NCBI RefSeq assembly: GCF_003286085.1
Contig: NW_020825444.1
Span: 1 to 64,000 of the forward strand
Origin: Drosophila persimilis
Lineage: Eukaryota; Arthropoda; Insecta; Diptera; Drosophilidae
Reading direction: 5' to 3'
Length of the DNA: 64,000 bases
In this document: in pieces, positions 20,301-29,924 of the stretch
Layout: the number at the start of each line of letters is the position of its first letter
Numbering within the stretch: the stretch's first letter is position 1
The notes under the pieces: model-generated
Seen by the model: only the letters and a program-made list of their open reading frames with translations
What the model was told of the DNA's origin: nothing
Database searches by the model: none
Made by a program: the position numbers and the translations under genes

Positions 20301-20697
20301 TGTTCGGGCCAGCCGCTGAAGAATAACCGTAACTTTAAAATTATTATTATTGTATGAGCAGAGAGAGCCGCCTATGTTGTAAGACGTTGACGTTCTGCAG
20401 AGCTGCTGCGCTCTCCCGCTAAAGGGGCTCTCTGCCGCCGCCACTTCGGCAATTACTTTGATCTGCTGCCGCCACTTCGGCAGTCACTTTGATCTAACGC
20501 CGTCGTATATAGTTTAGTTCTATGCTAACCCCTCTGCGCATTGGTTGCATATCGATCTCGCATAAAGTTCATCTGGCAATAGCAAGCAATCGGCTTCCGC
20601 TAAGCCACCAAGATTAAATACGAATTATAAAGTTTAACCCAAAATCTCTTTTTATTTTGAAATACATAGGTGCCAAAAAAGCTTGGCATCTCAAACA
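20301..20697 (+). repeat. BEL1 5' LTR, second copy
   Basis: 397 bases, TG...CA. Contains the doubled GCCGCCACTTCGGCA hairpin motif (about 20433-20500) and a TATA-like element near 20504-20511 that may serve as promoter. Confidence 0.95.
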
Positions 20698-20715
20698 TTG
20701 GTGACCCCGACGTGA
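20698..20715 (+). other. BEL1 primer-binding site
   Basis: TTGGTGACCCCGACGTGA follows the LTR end directly. It is the expected position for tRNA-primed minus-strand synthesis and is identical to the BEL2 site. Confidence 0.8.
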
Positions 20716-21031
20716 TATAAAACCATTGCTTAATCGCGTTCCGTTAAAACACTTATTAACTATACAATATTGTGTTGTTGGGTAGTTTAAATACCAACAA
20801 ATACATTTGTGTGCACATTAAAAACAGTTTAAAGTGCAAATTCAGTGAGAGTGCGGCTGGAATATTTATAGACGAATTCCGGTACTTTAAGCGTCGAATC
20901 TCTCATTCTCTGCGCAGCTGCAGCCGCGGTTCTTGACTTTTCGTGTCTTGCATTCTCGGTCTCGCGTCTATACATCGTCGCTTAAGCGGTATTTCATTTT
21001 CCGTTGTTGTGTCGATTGCACAACGGTTAAC

Positions 21032-24000
21032 ATGGACAACGAACCAAATACAGACGCGGGCGGAAATATTGTGGTGGCTGATTCCAGACTGAGTCTGTAT
21101 AAACGTAAAAGTCAGTCATTATATGATCGATTGCACAGGCTTGGCGAATCCTTCGCGGGGAATAAAATCGACAAGCTGACCGCCGCGGAAGTCGAGGTGC
21201 GCCTTGATATGTTGGCAGAAATTCGAGCGGAATTTAATAAGGCCCATAATGAGTTGGAGGCTCTCGATCAAAACGAGATTGGGAGTGAGCTACGCGAAAT
21301 CTTCGATACTCTTTTCATATCGTTGAAAGCTGAGTTGCTGGCTGCTGTTGAAGTAAGCCAGTCACACGCCGCTGCCAATTCTACGACTCTGCCAAGCCAT
21401 TCCGGACATAGTACCATCATCATGGCTCACAAGCAGCGACTTCCTGAGCTGAAGGTGCCGAAGTTTTCTGGTGGATACGTCGAGTTCTCGGATTTTATGG
21501 CAATGTTCAAATCGGTGATTGAAGCGGATGCGGATCTCAGTGACATCGAGAAATTCCAGCACCTTCGCTCTTGCCTCGCTGATGCGGCTTTGGATTCGGT
21601 TCGATCGTTGGAGCTCTCCAGTGCCAATTATCGTGCGGCTCTGGATATACTTAATAAACGCTTTAATAACAAAAGACTTGTTTTCCAGGCACACATCAAG
21701 AAGATTCTTGGGCTAAAGAGGGTAGACTCGCCTTCTGCTAAAAGGCTTCGGGAGTTTTCGGATGCAGTCAATTTACACATGCGAGCGTTGCAGACATTGG
21801 GAACTGCTGAGGAGATTTCGGGATTCATGGTTATCAACATGCTGCTGCAGAAGTTGGATTCGAAGACGCAAACCAAATGGGAGGAGCACACATCGTCGGA
21901 TGCTATACCTACCGCAGAGGAATTCTTCGAATTCTTGCAGCAACGCTGCCAGAAAATGGAGCGATTGGAATATGCTACAGCGACACACGCTAGTAGCGAT
22001 CAGGTGGGAAAAAACCATTCCTATACGCATGTTAAGAAAACGTTTGTAGCTTCCAACTCTTCCGCCGACCCGTCTGTATGCGTCTTTTGCCACTCAGCGG
22101 GCCATGGAATATACTCGTGCAAGATATTCGAAAATCTCTCACCGTTGCTGCGCCACAAAGAAGTGAAGAAGCTTTCCCTATGCTTCAATTGCCTAAAACC
22201 GGGGCACCGGACCCGCGCATGCAATAGTGGAAAATGTCGAGTATGCGGCGGTAGGCATCATAGTTTGTTGCACTTCGTTAGTATGCAGCCCACAACACAA
22301 GGCTGCCCAGGTATTACTCCTCCCGATCTGGCCGTTCAACCGGACACTCTTTCCGTTGCTCAAAATTCTGCTAGCAGCTCGTCTCTACCTTCGTCTACCT
22401 CTCTTGCTGCCCAAGGTCTTCACTCTGATGTCGTGCTTCTGGCTACAGCCGTGGTTCTCGTGAAGAATCGGTCTGGCGTTTTAGTTCCTTGTCGTGCCAT
22501 CTTAGATTCAGGATCGCAGCTGCATCTCGTCACATCCAGGTTCGCCCAGCAGCTTCAGCTTAGGAGAACTCAATCGTCTGCACTTGTGTCTGGGCTGGGC
22601 GATACCAGCGTTTCTACTGAGGGATCCACCATAAGCATTTGTATGCATTCTCGCACCTCTGCTTACACAACTACGCTTACTGCTCTCATCGCCCCCACGA
22701 TTACCGATTCTCAACCAAGTATGGCAGTAAATGTATCCGATTGGCGTATTCCATCTAACATTCAGCTCGCTGATCCTGCATTTTTCAATCCTCAACGGGT
22801 TGATCTTCTCATTGGTGCGAGCGTATTTTATGATCTCCTCTGCGTAGGGCAAATCAAACTCACCGATGGACTGCCTCTTCTGCAGAAGACCCGGCTTGGG
22901 TGGATCGTATCTGGTGGTGGACAGAAGGTATCAAGCTCGGCGCTTTTGGCCACGCACAATTGTCCAGATTCGATAGCTGAGATGGAAGCAAGGTTGGATA
23001 AAAATCTTCGTATGTTTTGGGAAGTCGAGAATTGTGTGGAGGTTGGGTTGAATACCAAAGAAGAAGACGATTGTGCAGCACATTTCGTAAGCCACCTTTC
23101 ACGGTTGCCATCCGGGGAGTATGCAGTTCGTCTGCCGCTAAACAACAATATTGATCGTTTAGGAGAATCTTATGCTCAGGCTTATCGACGGTTCATCAGT
23201 CTGGAGCGAAAACTGGAGCGTAATCCTACACTAAAGGAGCGGTATTCCGCCTTTATGAGGGAGTACATTGATTTGCATCATATGCACCAAGTCAACCCTG
23301 ATTCCCGTAGCCTCTGCAAATATTTCTTGCCTCATCACTGTGTCCTAAAGGAGGACAGTACGACGACAAAACTCCGTGTCGTTTTCGATGGATCTGCAGC
23401 TACATCAACTGGATATTCTCTAAATGATGTGATGATGACAGGCCCTGTTATTCAGCCTGCATTGTTTAACATATTGATTCGCTTTCGAACATATCCAGTC
23501 GCTCTCACTGGGGACATTTGTAAAATGTACCGCTGCGTACGAGTGTCTCCACCCGACAATTTGTATCAATGCATCCTATGGCGAGATTCCAACGAGTCCG
23601 AGGTTCAAGTCTACACATTAGACACCGTCACATACGGGACGAGGGCTGCATCATTTTTAGCGGTCCGCGCAATGCACCAGCTGGCCATCGACGAGGGTGA
23701 ATCCTACCCTCTTGGCTCAGCTGCTCTGCGGCAGGAGTTTTACGTGGATGACCTTATTTCGGTCGGTAATTCGGTCGCACAGGTCATGGACAAGATGCAC
23801 CAAACATCAGCTTTACTGTCCCGTGGTAACTTTAGACTTAGGAAATGGTGCTCCAGTCACCAGGAAGTACTTGAGGGAACCCCTGAAGATGACATAGAGA
23901 AGTTCCTAAAGTTTAATGATGGAAGCGACATAGCCAAAACTCTCGGCTTAGCGTGGGACCCTGCTTCGGATCAGCTGCTTTTTGCCTTGTCCGCACTGGA

Positions 24001-25339
24001 CACAACCTCAAAGCCATCAAAGCGGTCGGTTTTATCTACGATTGCGCGGTTCTACGACCCTCTTGGATTGATAAATCCAGTCATCGTCAGGTGCAAAATC
24101 TTCCTTCAGCAGCTTTGGAGAGAAAATTTGGATTGGGATGAAAGCCTACCCTCAGCGTTGCATTCAAATTGGATGGACTTGAGAAATAGTTTGGCAAGCA
24201 TTTCTCGGATCTCATTTCCTCGCTTGGTTCTTCGTTCTAGTGTGGCTACAGAAGTTCACGGATTCTGTGATGCCAGCTTAGAAGCATATGGCGCTTGCGT
24301 GTATGTCGTGTCCAGGGAAGCCCAGTCTTCGAGCCACGTTTTGTGCTCAAAGTCGCGAGTGGCGCCGCTAAAGACTATATCGATTCCTCAACTGGAATTA
24401 AGTGGAGCCCATTTGCTTGCGAAAATCATGCAGAATGTAAAGGACATGGGAATCTTTACAGGTCGGTTCTATTGCTGGTCGGATTCGTCAACAGCATTAT
24501 CTTGGATTAGGGACGAGCCAGCTAAATTTCAAGTTTTCGTGGCAAATCGAGTGGCATCAATTCAGGAGTTGACGGCAGACATGGAATGGCGCTATGTTCC
24601 CACATCTTTAAATCCTGCTGATATTCTCTCGAGAGGCTCGCTTCCCAACCATCTTATCCAGTCAGAGCTATGGTTTCACGGCCCATCTTTTTTGCTATGC
24701 TCCAAGGATGAGTGGCCCGTATCTCCTACTAACAACATAGCAACTTTGGAGCTTCGCAAGAGAGGATTGCTAATCACGTCTCCACATGCCGATCTCACGT
24801 CCGGATGCAAATTTGCGAATTTATTCTTTCGCATGCAGCGCACATTCGCCTACATGCATAAATTTATACATCGTATTAGGCATCCAGGACTCACCGTTTC
24901 TGATATTCGGCAAGGAACGCATCTTCTAATTCGACACATTCAGCTGGCAAATTTGTGGATGGACATAAAGGAGATTCGGCGCAATGGTCAAGTCATTAAA
25001 TCCAGTTCTATTAGTTCGCTCAACCCGTTCATCGATCATTCTGGACTACTTAGAGTTGGAGGTCGTCTTGGCAACTCATCGCTAGGATTTGACGCTCAGC
25101 ACCCGTTCATTCTGCCAAAGGGACATTCCATTACCTTTGCGCTGATAAGATATTATCATGAAAGAAACCTCCATGCCGGACCTCGCGCCTTGCTATCCAA
25201 AATTCGGCTGGAATATTGGCCCATTGGAGGTGTTAAGGCAGTGTCAAGGGTCGTCAGCAGATGTGTGAGATGCTTCAGGACTAGGCCGCGCATGGTCGAA
25301 CACATCATGGGAGACCTACCTAAGGAACGTTTGGAATGA
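21032..25339 (+). CDS. gag-pol: BEL1 Gag-PR-RT-RNase H polyprotein, ends at premature TGA
   Basis: The start is the ATG at 21032; the frame is open to 20933 but has no ATG there. The order is that of BEL/Pao: gag core (RLPELKVPKFSGG, residues ~136-148 and on), CCHC knuckles at ~350 (CVFCHSAGHGIYSC), ~385 and ~400, and an aspartic protease with LDSGS (D492). Reverse transcriptase follows (KLRVVFDGSA at ~780; catalytic YVDD at 904-907), then RNase H (GFCDAS, D1080; SDSSTALSW; NPADILSRG) and the integrase zinc finger (H...H...CVRC, ~1375-1420). Gag forms the particle, protease matures it and RT/RNase H make the cDNA. Codon 1436 is TGA; the BEL1 copy at 58864 has GGA there. The same frame continues to 26320. 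It is most likely a recent null mutation, and the copy could still supply RNA or Gag. Confidence 0.9.
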   Translation: MDNEPNTDAGGNIVVADSRLSLYKRKSQSLYDRLHRLGESFAGNKIDKLTAAEVEVRLDMLAEIRAEFNKAHNELEALDQNEIGSELREIFDTLFISLKAELLAAVEVSQSHAAANSTTLPSHSGHSTIIMAHKQRLPELKVPKFSGGYVEFSDFMAMFKSVIEADADLSDIEKFQHLRSCLADAALDSVRSLELSSANYRAALDILNKRFNNKRLVFQAHIKKILGLKRVDSPSAKRLREFSDAVNLHMRALQTLGTAEEISGFMVINMLLQKLDSKTQTKWEEHTSSDAIPTAEEFFEFLQQRCQKMERLEYATATHASSDQVGKNHSYTHVKKTFVASNSSADPSVCVFCHSAGHGIYSCKIFENLSPLLRHKEVKKLSLCFNCLKPGHRTRACNSGKCRVCGGRHHSLLHFVSMQPTTQGCPGITPPDLAVQPDTLSVAQNSASSSSLPSSTSLAAQGLHSDVVLLATAVVLVKNRSGVLVPCRAILDSGSQLHLVTSRFAQQLQLRRTQSSALVSGLGDTSVSTEGSTISICMHSRTSAYTTTLTALIAPTITDSQPSMAVNVSDWRIPSNIQLADPAFFNPQRVDLLIGASVFYDLLCVGQIKLTDGLPLLQKTRLGWIVSGGGQKVSSSALLATHNCPDSIAEMEARLDKNLRMFWEVENCVEVGLNTKEEDDCAAHFVSHLSRLPSGEYAVRLPLNNNIDRLGESYAQAYRRFISLERKLERNPTLKERYSAFMREYIDLHHMHQVNPDSRSLCKYFLPHHCVLKEDSTTTKLRVVFDGSAATSTGYSLNDVMMTGPVIQPALFNILIRFRTYPVALTGDICKMYRCVRVSPPDNLYQCILWRDSNESEVQVYTLDTVTYGTRAASFLAVRAMHQLAIDEGESYPLGSAALRQEFYVDDLISVGNSVAQVMDKMHQTSALLSRGNFRLRKWCSSHQEVLEGTPEDDIEKFLKFNDGSDIAKTLGLAWDPASDQLLFALSALDTTSKPSKRSVLSTIARFYDPLGLINPVIVRCKIFLQQLWRENLDWDESLPSALHSNWMDLRNSLASISRISFPRLVLRSSVATEVHGFCDASLEAYGACVYVVSREAQSSSHVLCSKSRVAPLKTISIPQLELSGAHLLAKIMQNVKDMGIFTGRFYCWSDSSTALSWIRDEPAKFQVFVANRVASIQELTADMEWRYVPTSLNPADILSRGSLPNHLIQSELWFHGPSFLLCSKDEWPVSPTNNIATLELRKRGLLITSPHADLTSGCKFANLFFRMQRTFAYMHKFIHRIRHPGLTVSDIRQGTHLLIRHIQLANLWMDIKEIRRNGQVIKSSSISSLNPFIDHSGLLRVGGRLGNSSLGFDAQHPFILPKGHSITFALIRYYHERNLHAGPRALLSKIRLEYWPIGGVKAVSRVVSRCVRCFRTRPRMVEHIMGDLPKERLE

Positions 25340-26320
25340 TCTCGAGCTTTTGAAGTCACTGGAGTAGATTACTGTGGACCTTTTTTCTACCGATCAGAAA
25401 TCCGCACAAGGCCTCCGATCAAGTGCTACATTAGCGTATTCATCTGCTTCACTTCCAAGGCTATACACATGGAGCTCGTAAAGGATTTGACCACTGCATC
25501 GTTTCTAGGCGCACTAAAGCGTTTTACTTCCACTCGAGGAAGGCCAAGTCAAATTTGGTCGGACAATGCGACAAACTTCGTTGGCGCCAAGAACGAGCTT
25601 CTGGAGCTAAAGAAGCTCTGTCTGAGCGAACCGCATATGAAGGAGGTCCACGAATCCTGCTTGGCTGACTCGATCGACTGGCGTTTCATTCCACCTCGCT
25701 CTCCGCATTTTGGCGGGTTGTGGGAAGCGGCCGTGAAGACCGCAAAATATCACCTGTACCGCTCAGTTGGACCATCTGTGCTTAGCTTCGACGAGCTGCG
25801 CACTCTGATCTGTCAGATCACTGCAATTGTTAACTCTCGCCCTTTGCTCTCGCTTTCAGAAAATCCTGATGATTTAGACGTTTTGACTCCTGCTCATCTG
25901 CTTTTAGGCGGCCCCCATGAGCAAATCCTCGAGCCTGACCTAACGAAGCTGAACTACAATCGTCTGGATGGCTGGCAGCGGGTCACCCAACTACAGCAAA
26001 TATTTTGGAGCCGTTGGCGCGAAGAGTATCTCACTCTTTTGCAAGAGCGCGCGAAGTGGCGCACCCCCGCGCAAAACATCTGCAAGAACGACCTCGTTCT
26101 GGTGAAGGACGAAAATCTTCCTCCAATGCGTTGGCCACTGGCTAGAGTGGTCGATGTCGTTTTGGGCAAGGACGGAGTGTGTCGCGTCGCTGACCTGAAG
26201 ACATCCTCAGGAAACATCAGGAGGGCCGTCACTCGGCTATGTTTGCTGCCCCTTAAGGAATCTGTTGAGAGACTAGCTCCCAACGGGGGGAGTATGTTCG
26301 GGCCAGCCGCTGAAGAATAA
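25340..26320 (+). CDS. pol: BEL1 integrase core and C-terminal domain (downstream of the TGA)
   Basis: Continuation of the 21032 frame. Integrase catalytic residues are visible in GVDYCGPF (D1446), SDNATNF (D1511) and GGLWEAAVK (E1565). A C-terminal domain of the type often attached to BEL/Pao integrases follows (TPAHLLLGG ... DLVLVKDENLPPMRWPLARV). The first ATG after the stop is at 25469, past the first catalytic Asp, so independent translation would not give a full integrase. The stop codon at 26318 lies 24-26 bases inside the 3' LTR, so the last residues are LTR-encoded. In the first 20-kb copy one extra T near 5892 breaks this part. Confidence 0.85.
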   Translation, partial: SRAFEVTGVDYCGPFFYRSEIRTRPPIKCYISVFICFTSKAIHMELVKDLTTASFLGALKRFTSTRGRPSQIWSDNATNFVGAKNELLELKKLCLSEPHMKEVHESCLADSIDWRFIPPRSPHFGGLWEAAVKTAKYHLYRSVGPSVLSFDELRTLICQITAIVNSRPLLSLSENPDDLDVLTPAHLLLGGPHEQILEPDLTKLNYNRLDGWQRVTQLQQIFWSRWREEYLTLLQERAKWRTPAQNICKNDLVLVKDENLPPMRWPLARVVDVVLGKDGVCRVADLKTSSGNIRRAVTRLCLLPLKESVERLAPNGGSMFGPAAEE

Positions 26321-26691
26321 CCGTAACATTAAAATTATTATTATTGTATGAGCAGAGAGAGCCGCCTATGTTGTAAGACGTTGACGTTCTGCAGAGCTGC
26401 TGCGCTCTCCCGCTAAAGGGGCTCTCTGCCGCCGCCACTTCGGCAATTACTTTGATCTGCTGCCGCCACTTCGGCAGTCACTTTGATCTAACGCCGTCGT
26501 ATATAGTTTAGTTCTATGCTAACCCCTCTGCGCATTGGTTGCATATCGATCTCGCATAAAGTTCATCTGGCAATAGCAAGCAATCGGCTTCCGCTAAGCC
26601 ACCAAGATTAAATACGAATTATAAAGTTTAACCCAAAATCTCTTTTTATTTTGAAATACATAGGTGCCAAAAAAGCTTGGCATCTCAAACA
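26295..26691 (+). repeat. BEL1 3' LTR, second copy
   Basis: 397 bases, preceded by the ACGGGGGGAGTA purine tract that serves as the plus-strand primer. It differs from the 5' LTR by one T/A at the start of its AT-rich stretch. Confidence 0.95.
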
Positions 26692-26744
26692 GTCAATTCA
26701 AATTCAAATTGCATTTATCAATGCCAGTGTGTTATCGGCCGCCA

Positions 26745-27711
26745 ACTTCGGTTTTTTACGCCCAGCCGGAAAGAGCCGGGAGCAGGCATTTACGCACATA
26801 CATACAGACGATACTGCAGCCCGAGCGGAAGAAGCAGCGAACGGATCGAACATTACAAACGCACCTGGTTCGAGTCTGAGCTCGGGCATCAGCCCAGTCA
26901 GGATCGTGGCTTGAGGATCCTCATCCGAGGACTCTCCCACTCCACGCTGCCAGTCTGGACTCGCAGCAGTATGCTGAACGAGGGGTTCACGGTTCGGTTT
27001 GTAAGGGTGATCACCGATCGATTCGATCGCAGCCGCCAATTCAACCTCTTCGAGGCTGAGATCGCCCCCAAACCGGACCGTGGCCAATTCGATGTGTTGA
27101 GGATGAGACGAATGGGTGGGAGGCCCGTCACGGTTGAGAGACTTGGAGTCTTCCGTGACCCTGCCCAGTGCCATTGTTGCCAGGTGTTTGGCCACACCCA
27201 CGCATATTGTAGACGCGCTGCAGTTTGCATGAAATGCGCGGGTTGGCACCTGACGACAGACTGCAGCAAGCCGAGGAGTGCCGCTCCCAAATGCGCCAAC
27301 TGCCAGGGCCAGCACATCAGCTCATACAAGGGATGCCCATCCTTTAAGGCAGCCAGGCAGCGGCTCGTGGCCCACAGGGTCGCCAGGGAGGAGGAGCATC
27401 GCAAACAGCAACCACAGCCAATCCAACAGCGACAGCAGCCAATCCACCGTCGCCAGCAGCAGCCACATCCACAGCCATCCATAATCCGCAGCAGCAACGC
27501 CAACACCAACCGGATCGGCAGCATCGGCAGCAGCATCGGTATCGCGACCAACATCCCCAGCCATCGACCAGGGGGCGCCAACACCAGAGGTTCCAGCCGA
27601 TGCAGCCGACCGCCAGCACCAGCAGCAGCAGCGGCCAGTAGCTCAGTGCGATGGCAGCTGCATTCAAAATCTGCAATTATACGTACAGCGTACACAGTTG
27701 TCTCTCGTTAG
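26745..27711 (+). pseudogene. gag: Jockey-clade non-LTR gag fragment, plus strand, second copy
   Basis: Same as 6745-7723, with one or two single-base differences in its first 60 bases. Three zinc knuckles at 27165-27340 and a Q/S-rich tail are visible. It is cut on the right by the Helitron at 27725. On the left it is separated from its leader by the BEL1 insertion at 26692. No endonuclease or RT follows. Confidence 0.8.
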
Positions 27712-27724
27712 TTTGTGTTTTTTT

Positions 27725-28725
27725 TATACCCGATACTTAAAATGAGTATTGGGGTATATTAGATTTGTGGTAACAGTGGATGTGTGTTACGTCCAGAAGG
27801 AATCGTTTCCGACCCCATAAAGTATATATATTCTTGATCAGCCAACGATGTTTTGGATCCAGACTTCTGTGATATGTCACTGCTACAAAAACATTTCAAA
27901 ACTTTGCGCCGCCCACTTCCGCCCTCACAAAGGGCGAAAATCTGTGGCATCCACAATTTTAAAGATACGAGAAAACTAAAAACGCAGAATCGTAGAAGAT
28001 GACTATATCTTACAGACTGAAAAATCTTAACCAGATCGTATAATTATTACAGCCAGAATCACGAAAACAATTTCACTCTTTCTCGCTCTGTCTCACTCTA
28101 ACACACAGGTTTCATGGCCGGTTTTGCCAATTGCAAAATATGAGTTCAAGGATCTCAGAACCCATTAGAGCTAGAGCAACCAAATTTAGTATCCACACTC
28201 CTGTGGTATCGGACCTTGACCGTTTTGTGTCAAAATTTCGCCGCACCCCCTTCCGCCCCCGCAAAGGACGAAAATCTGGGGCAACCACAAATCTCAGAGA
28301 CTATTAAGGCTAGATTAACCAAATTTGGTGCACACACTCCTTTAAGATGTCACTATAAAACGTATATCTCAGAATTTCGCCCCACCCCCTTCCGCCCCCA
28401 CAAAGGACGAGAATCTGCTGCATCCACAATATTGCAGATTCGAGAAAACTAAAAACGCAGAATCATAGAGAATGACCATATCTATCAGATTACTGAGTCT
28501 GGATCAGATCAGATAATTTTTATAGCCAAAAGTAAGAAATCAATTTGCAGTGGCTACGCAGCGCCCGACGTCACGCACAGACTGATTTTCTGTCTCTCTC
28601 ACACGCACTCTTTGTCGTGTCGTTTAATATTCGCGGCGTCTGCCGGAGGAGAGCCATACTGACTTAGTATCGGGTACAACTGTAGAGTTGCGGTGTCCGC
28701 AGCAACTCACAACGTTCCCCCTCGT
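27725..28725 (+). mobile_element. ISY/DINE-1-like Helitron, copy 1 of second unit
   Basis: Counterpart of 7737-8737, with the same internal deletion that removes the microsatellite core. Confidence 0.88.
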
Positions 28726-29840
28726 TATACCCGATACTCAAAATGAGTATTGGGGTATATTAGATTTGTGGTGAAAGTGGATGTGTGTAACGTCCAGAAG
28801 TAATCGTTTCCGACCCCATAAAGTATATATATTCTTGATCAGCATCAATAGCCGAGTCGATTGAGCCATGTCTGTCTGTCCGTCTGTCCGTCCGTCCGTC
28901 TGTCCGTCTGTCCGTCCCCTTCAGCGCCTAATGCTCAAAGACTATAAGAGCTAGAGCAACGATGTTTTGGATCCAGACTTCTGTGATATGTCACTGCTCC
29001 AAAAATATTTCAAAACTTTGCCCCGCCCACTTCCGCCCCCACAAAGGGCGAAAATCTGTGGCATCCACAATTTCGACGATACGAGAAAACTAAAAACGCA
29101 GAATCGTAGAAGATGACTATATCTTACAGACTGAAAAATCTTAACCAGATCGTATAATTATTACAGCCAGAATCACGAAAACAATTTCACTCTTTCTCGC
29201 TCTGTCTCACTCTAACACACAGGTTTCATGGTCGGTTTTGCCAATTGCAAAATATGAGTTCAAGGATCTCAGAACCTATAAAAGCCAGAGCAACCAAATT
29301 TGGTATCCACACTCCTGTGATATCGGACCTTGACCGTTTCCTGTCCAAATTTCGCCACACCCCCTTCCGCCCCCGCAAAGGACGAAAATCTGAGGCAACC
29401 ACAAATCTCAGAGACTATTAAGGCTAGAGTAACCAAATTTGGTACACACACTCCTTTAAGATGTCACTATAAAACGTATTTCTCAGAATTTCGCCCCACC
29501 CCCATCCGCCCCCACAAAGGACGAAAATCTGTTGCATCCACAATATTGCAGATTTGAGAAAACTAAAAATGCAGAATCATAGATAATGACCATATCTATT
29601 AGATTGCTGAATCTGGATCAGATCAGATCATTTTTATAGCCAAAAGGAACAAATCAATTTGCAGTGGCTACGCAGCGCCCGACGTCACGCTCAGACTGAT
29701 TTTCTGTCTCTCTCGCACGCACTCTTTGCCGTGTCGTTAAATATTAGCGGCATCTGCCGGAGGAGAGCCATACTGACTTAGTATCGGGTATAACCGTAGA
29801 GTTGCGGTGTCCGCAGCAACTCACAACGTTCCCCCTCGTT
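28726..29840 (+). mobile_element. ISY/DINE-1-like Helitron, copy 2 of second unit (converted)
   Basis: Counterpart of 8738-9852, except for a short tract at about 29120-29150 that matches the adjacent Helitron at 27725 instead (CTTACAGACTGAAAAATC). Confidence 0.9.
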
Positions 29841-29924
29841 TTTTTTTAAATTAATGTTATTTAATGGCGAGAAGAAAGTTTGTCGGTAGTAGTAGTGGCG
29901 GAGGGGGAAGGGACTTTTTGTCAT

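Larger units (their letters stand above)
20301..26691 (+). mobile_element. BEL1 LTR retrotransposon, second copy (nearly intact)
   Basis: 6391-base BEL/Pao element. LTRs are 397 bases each and appear to differ by one substitution. TSD GTCAA lies at 20296-20300 and 26692-26696. The interior codes for one gag-pol frame with a single in-frame stop. The near-identical LTRs mean recent insertion. Confidence 0.96.

Noticed and set aside
20933..21031. Upstream extension of the BEL1 polyprotein
   Set aside because: The codon at 20933 is TTG, not ATG. The first ATG in frame is 21032, with leader sequence before it. The same holds at 59463.
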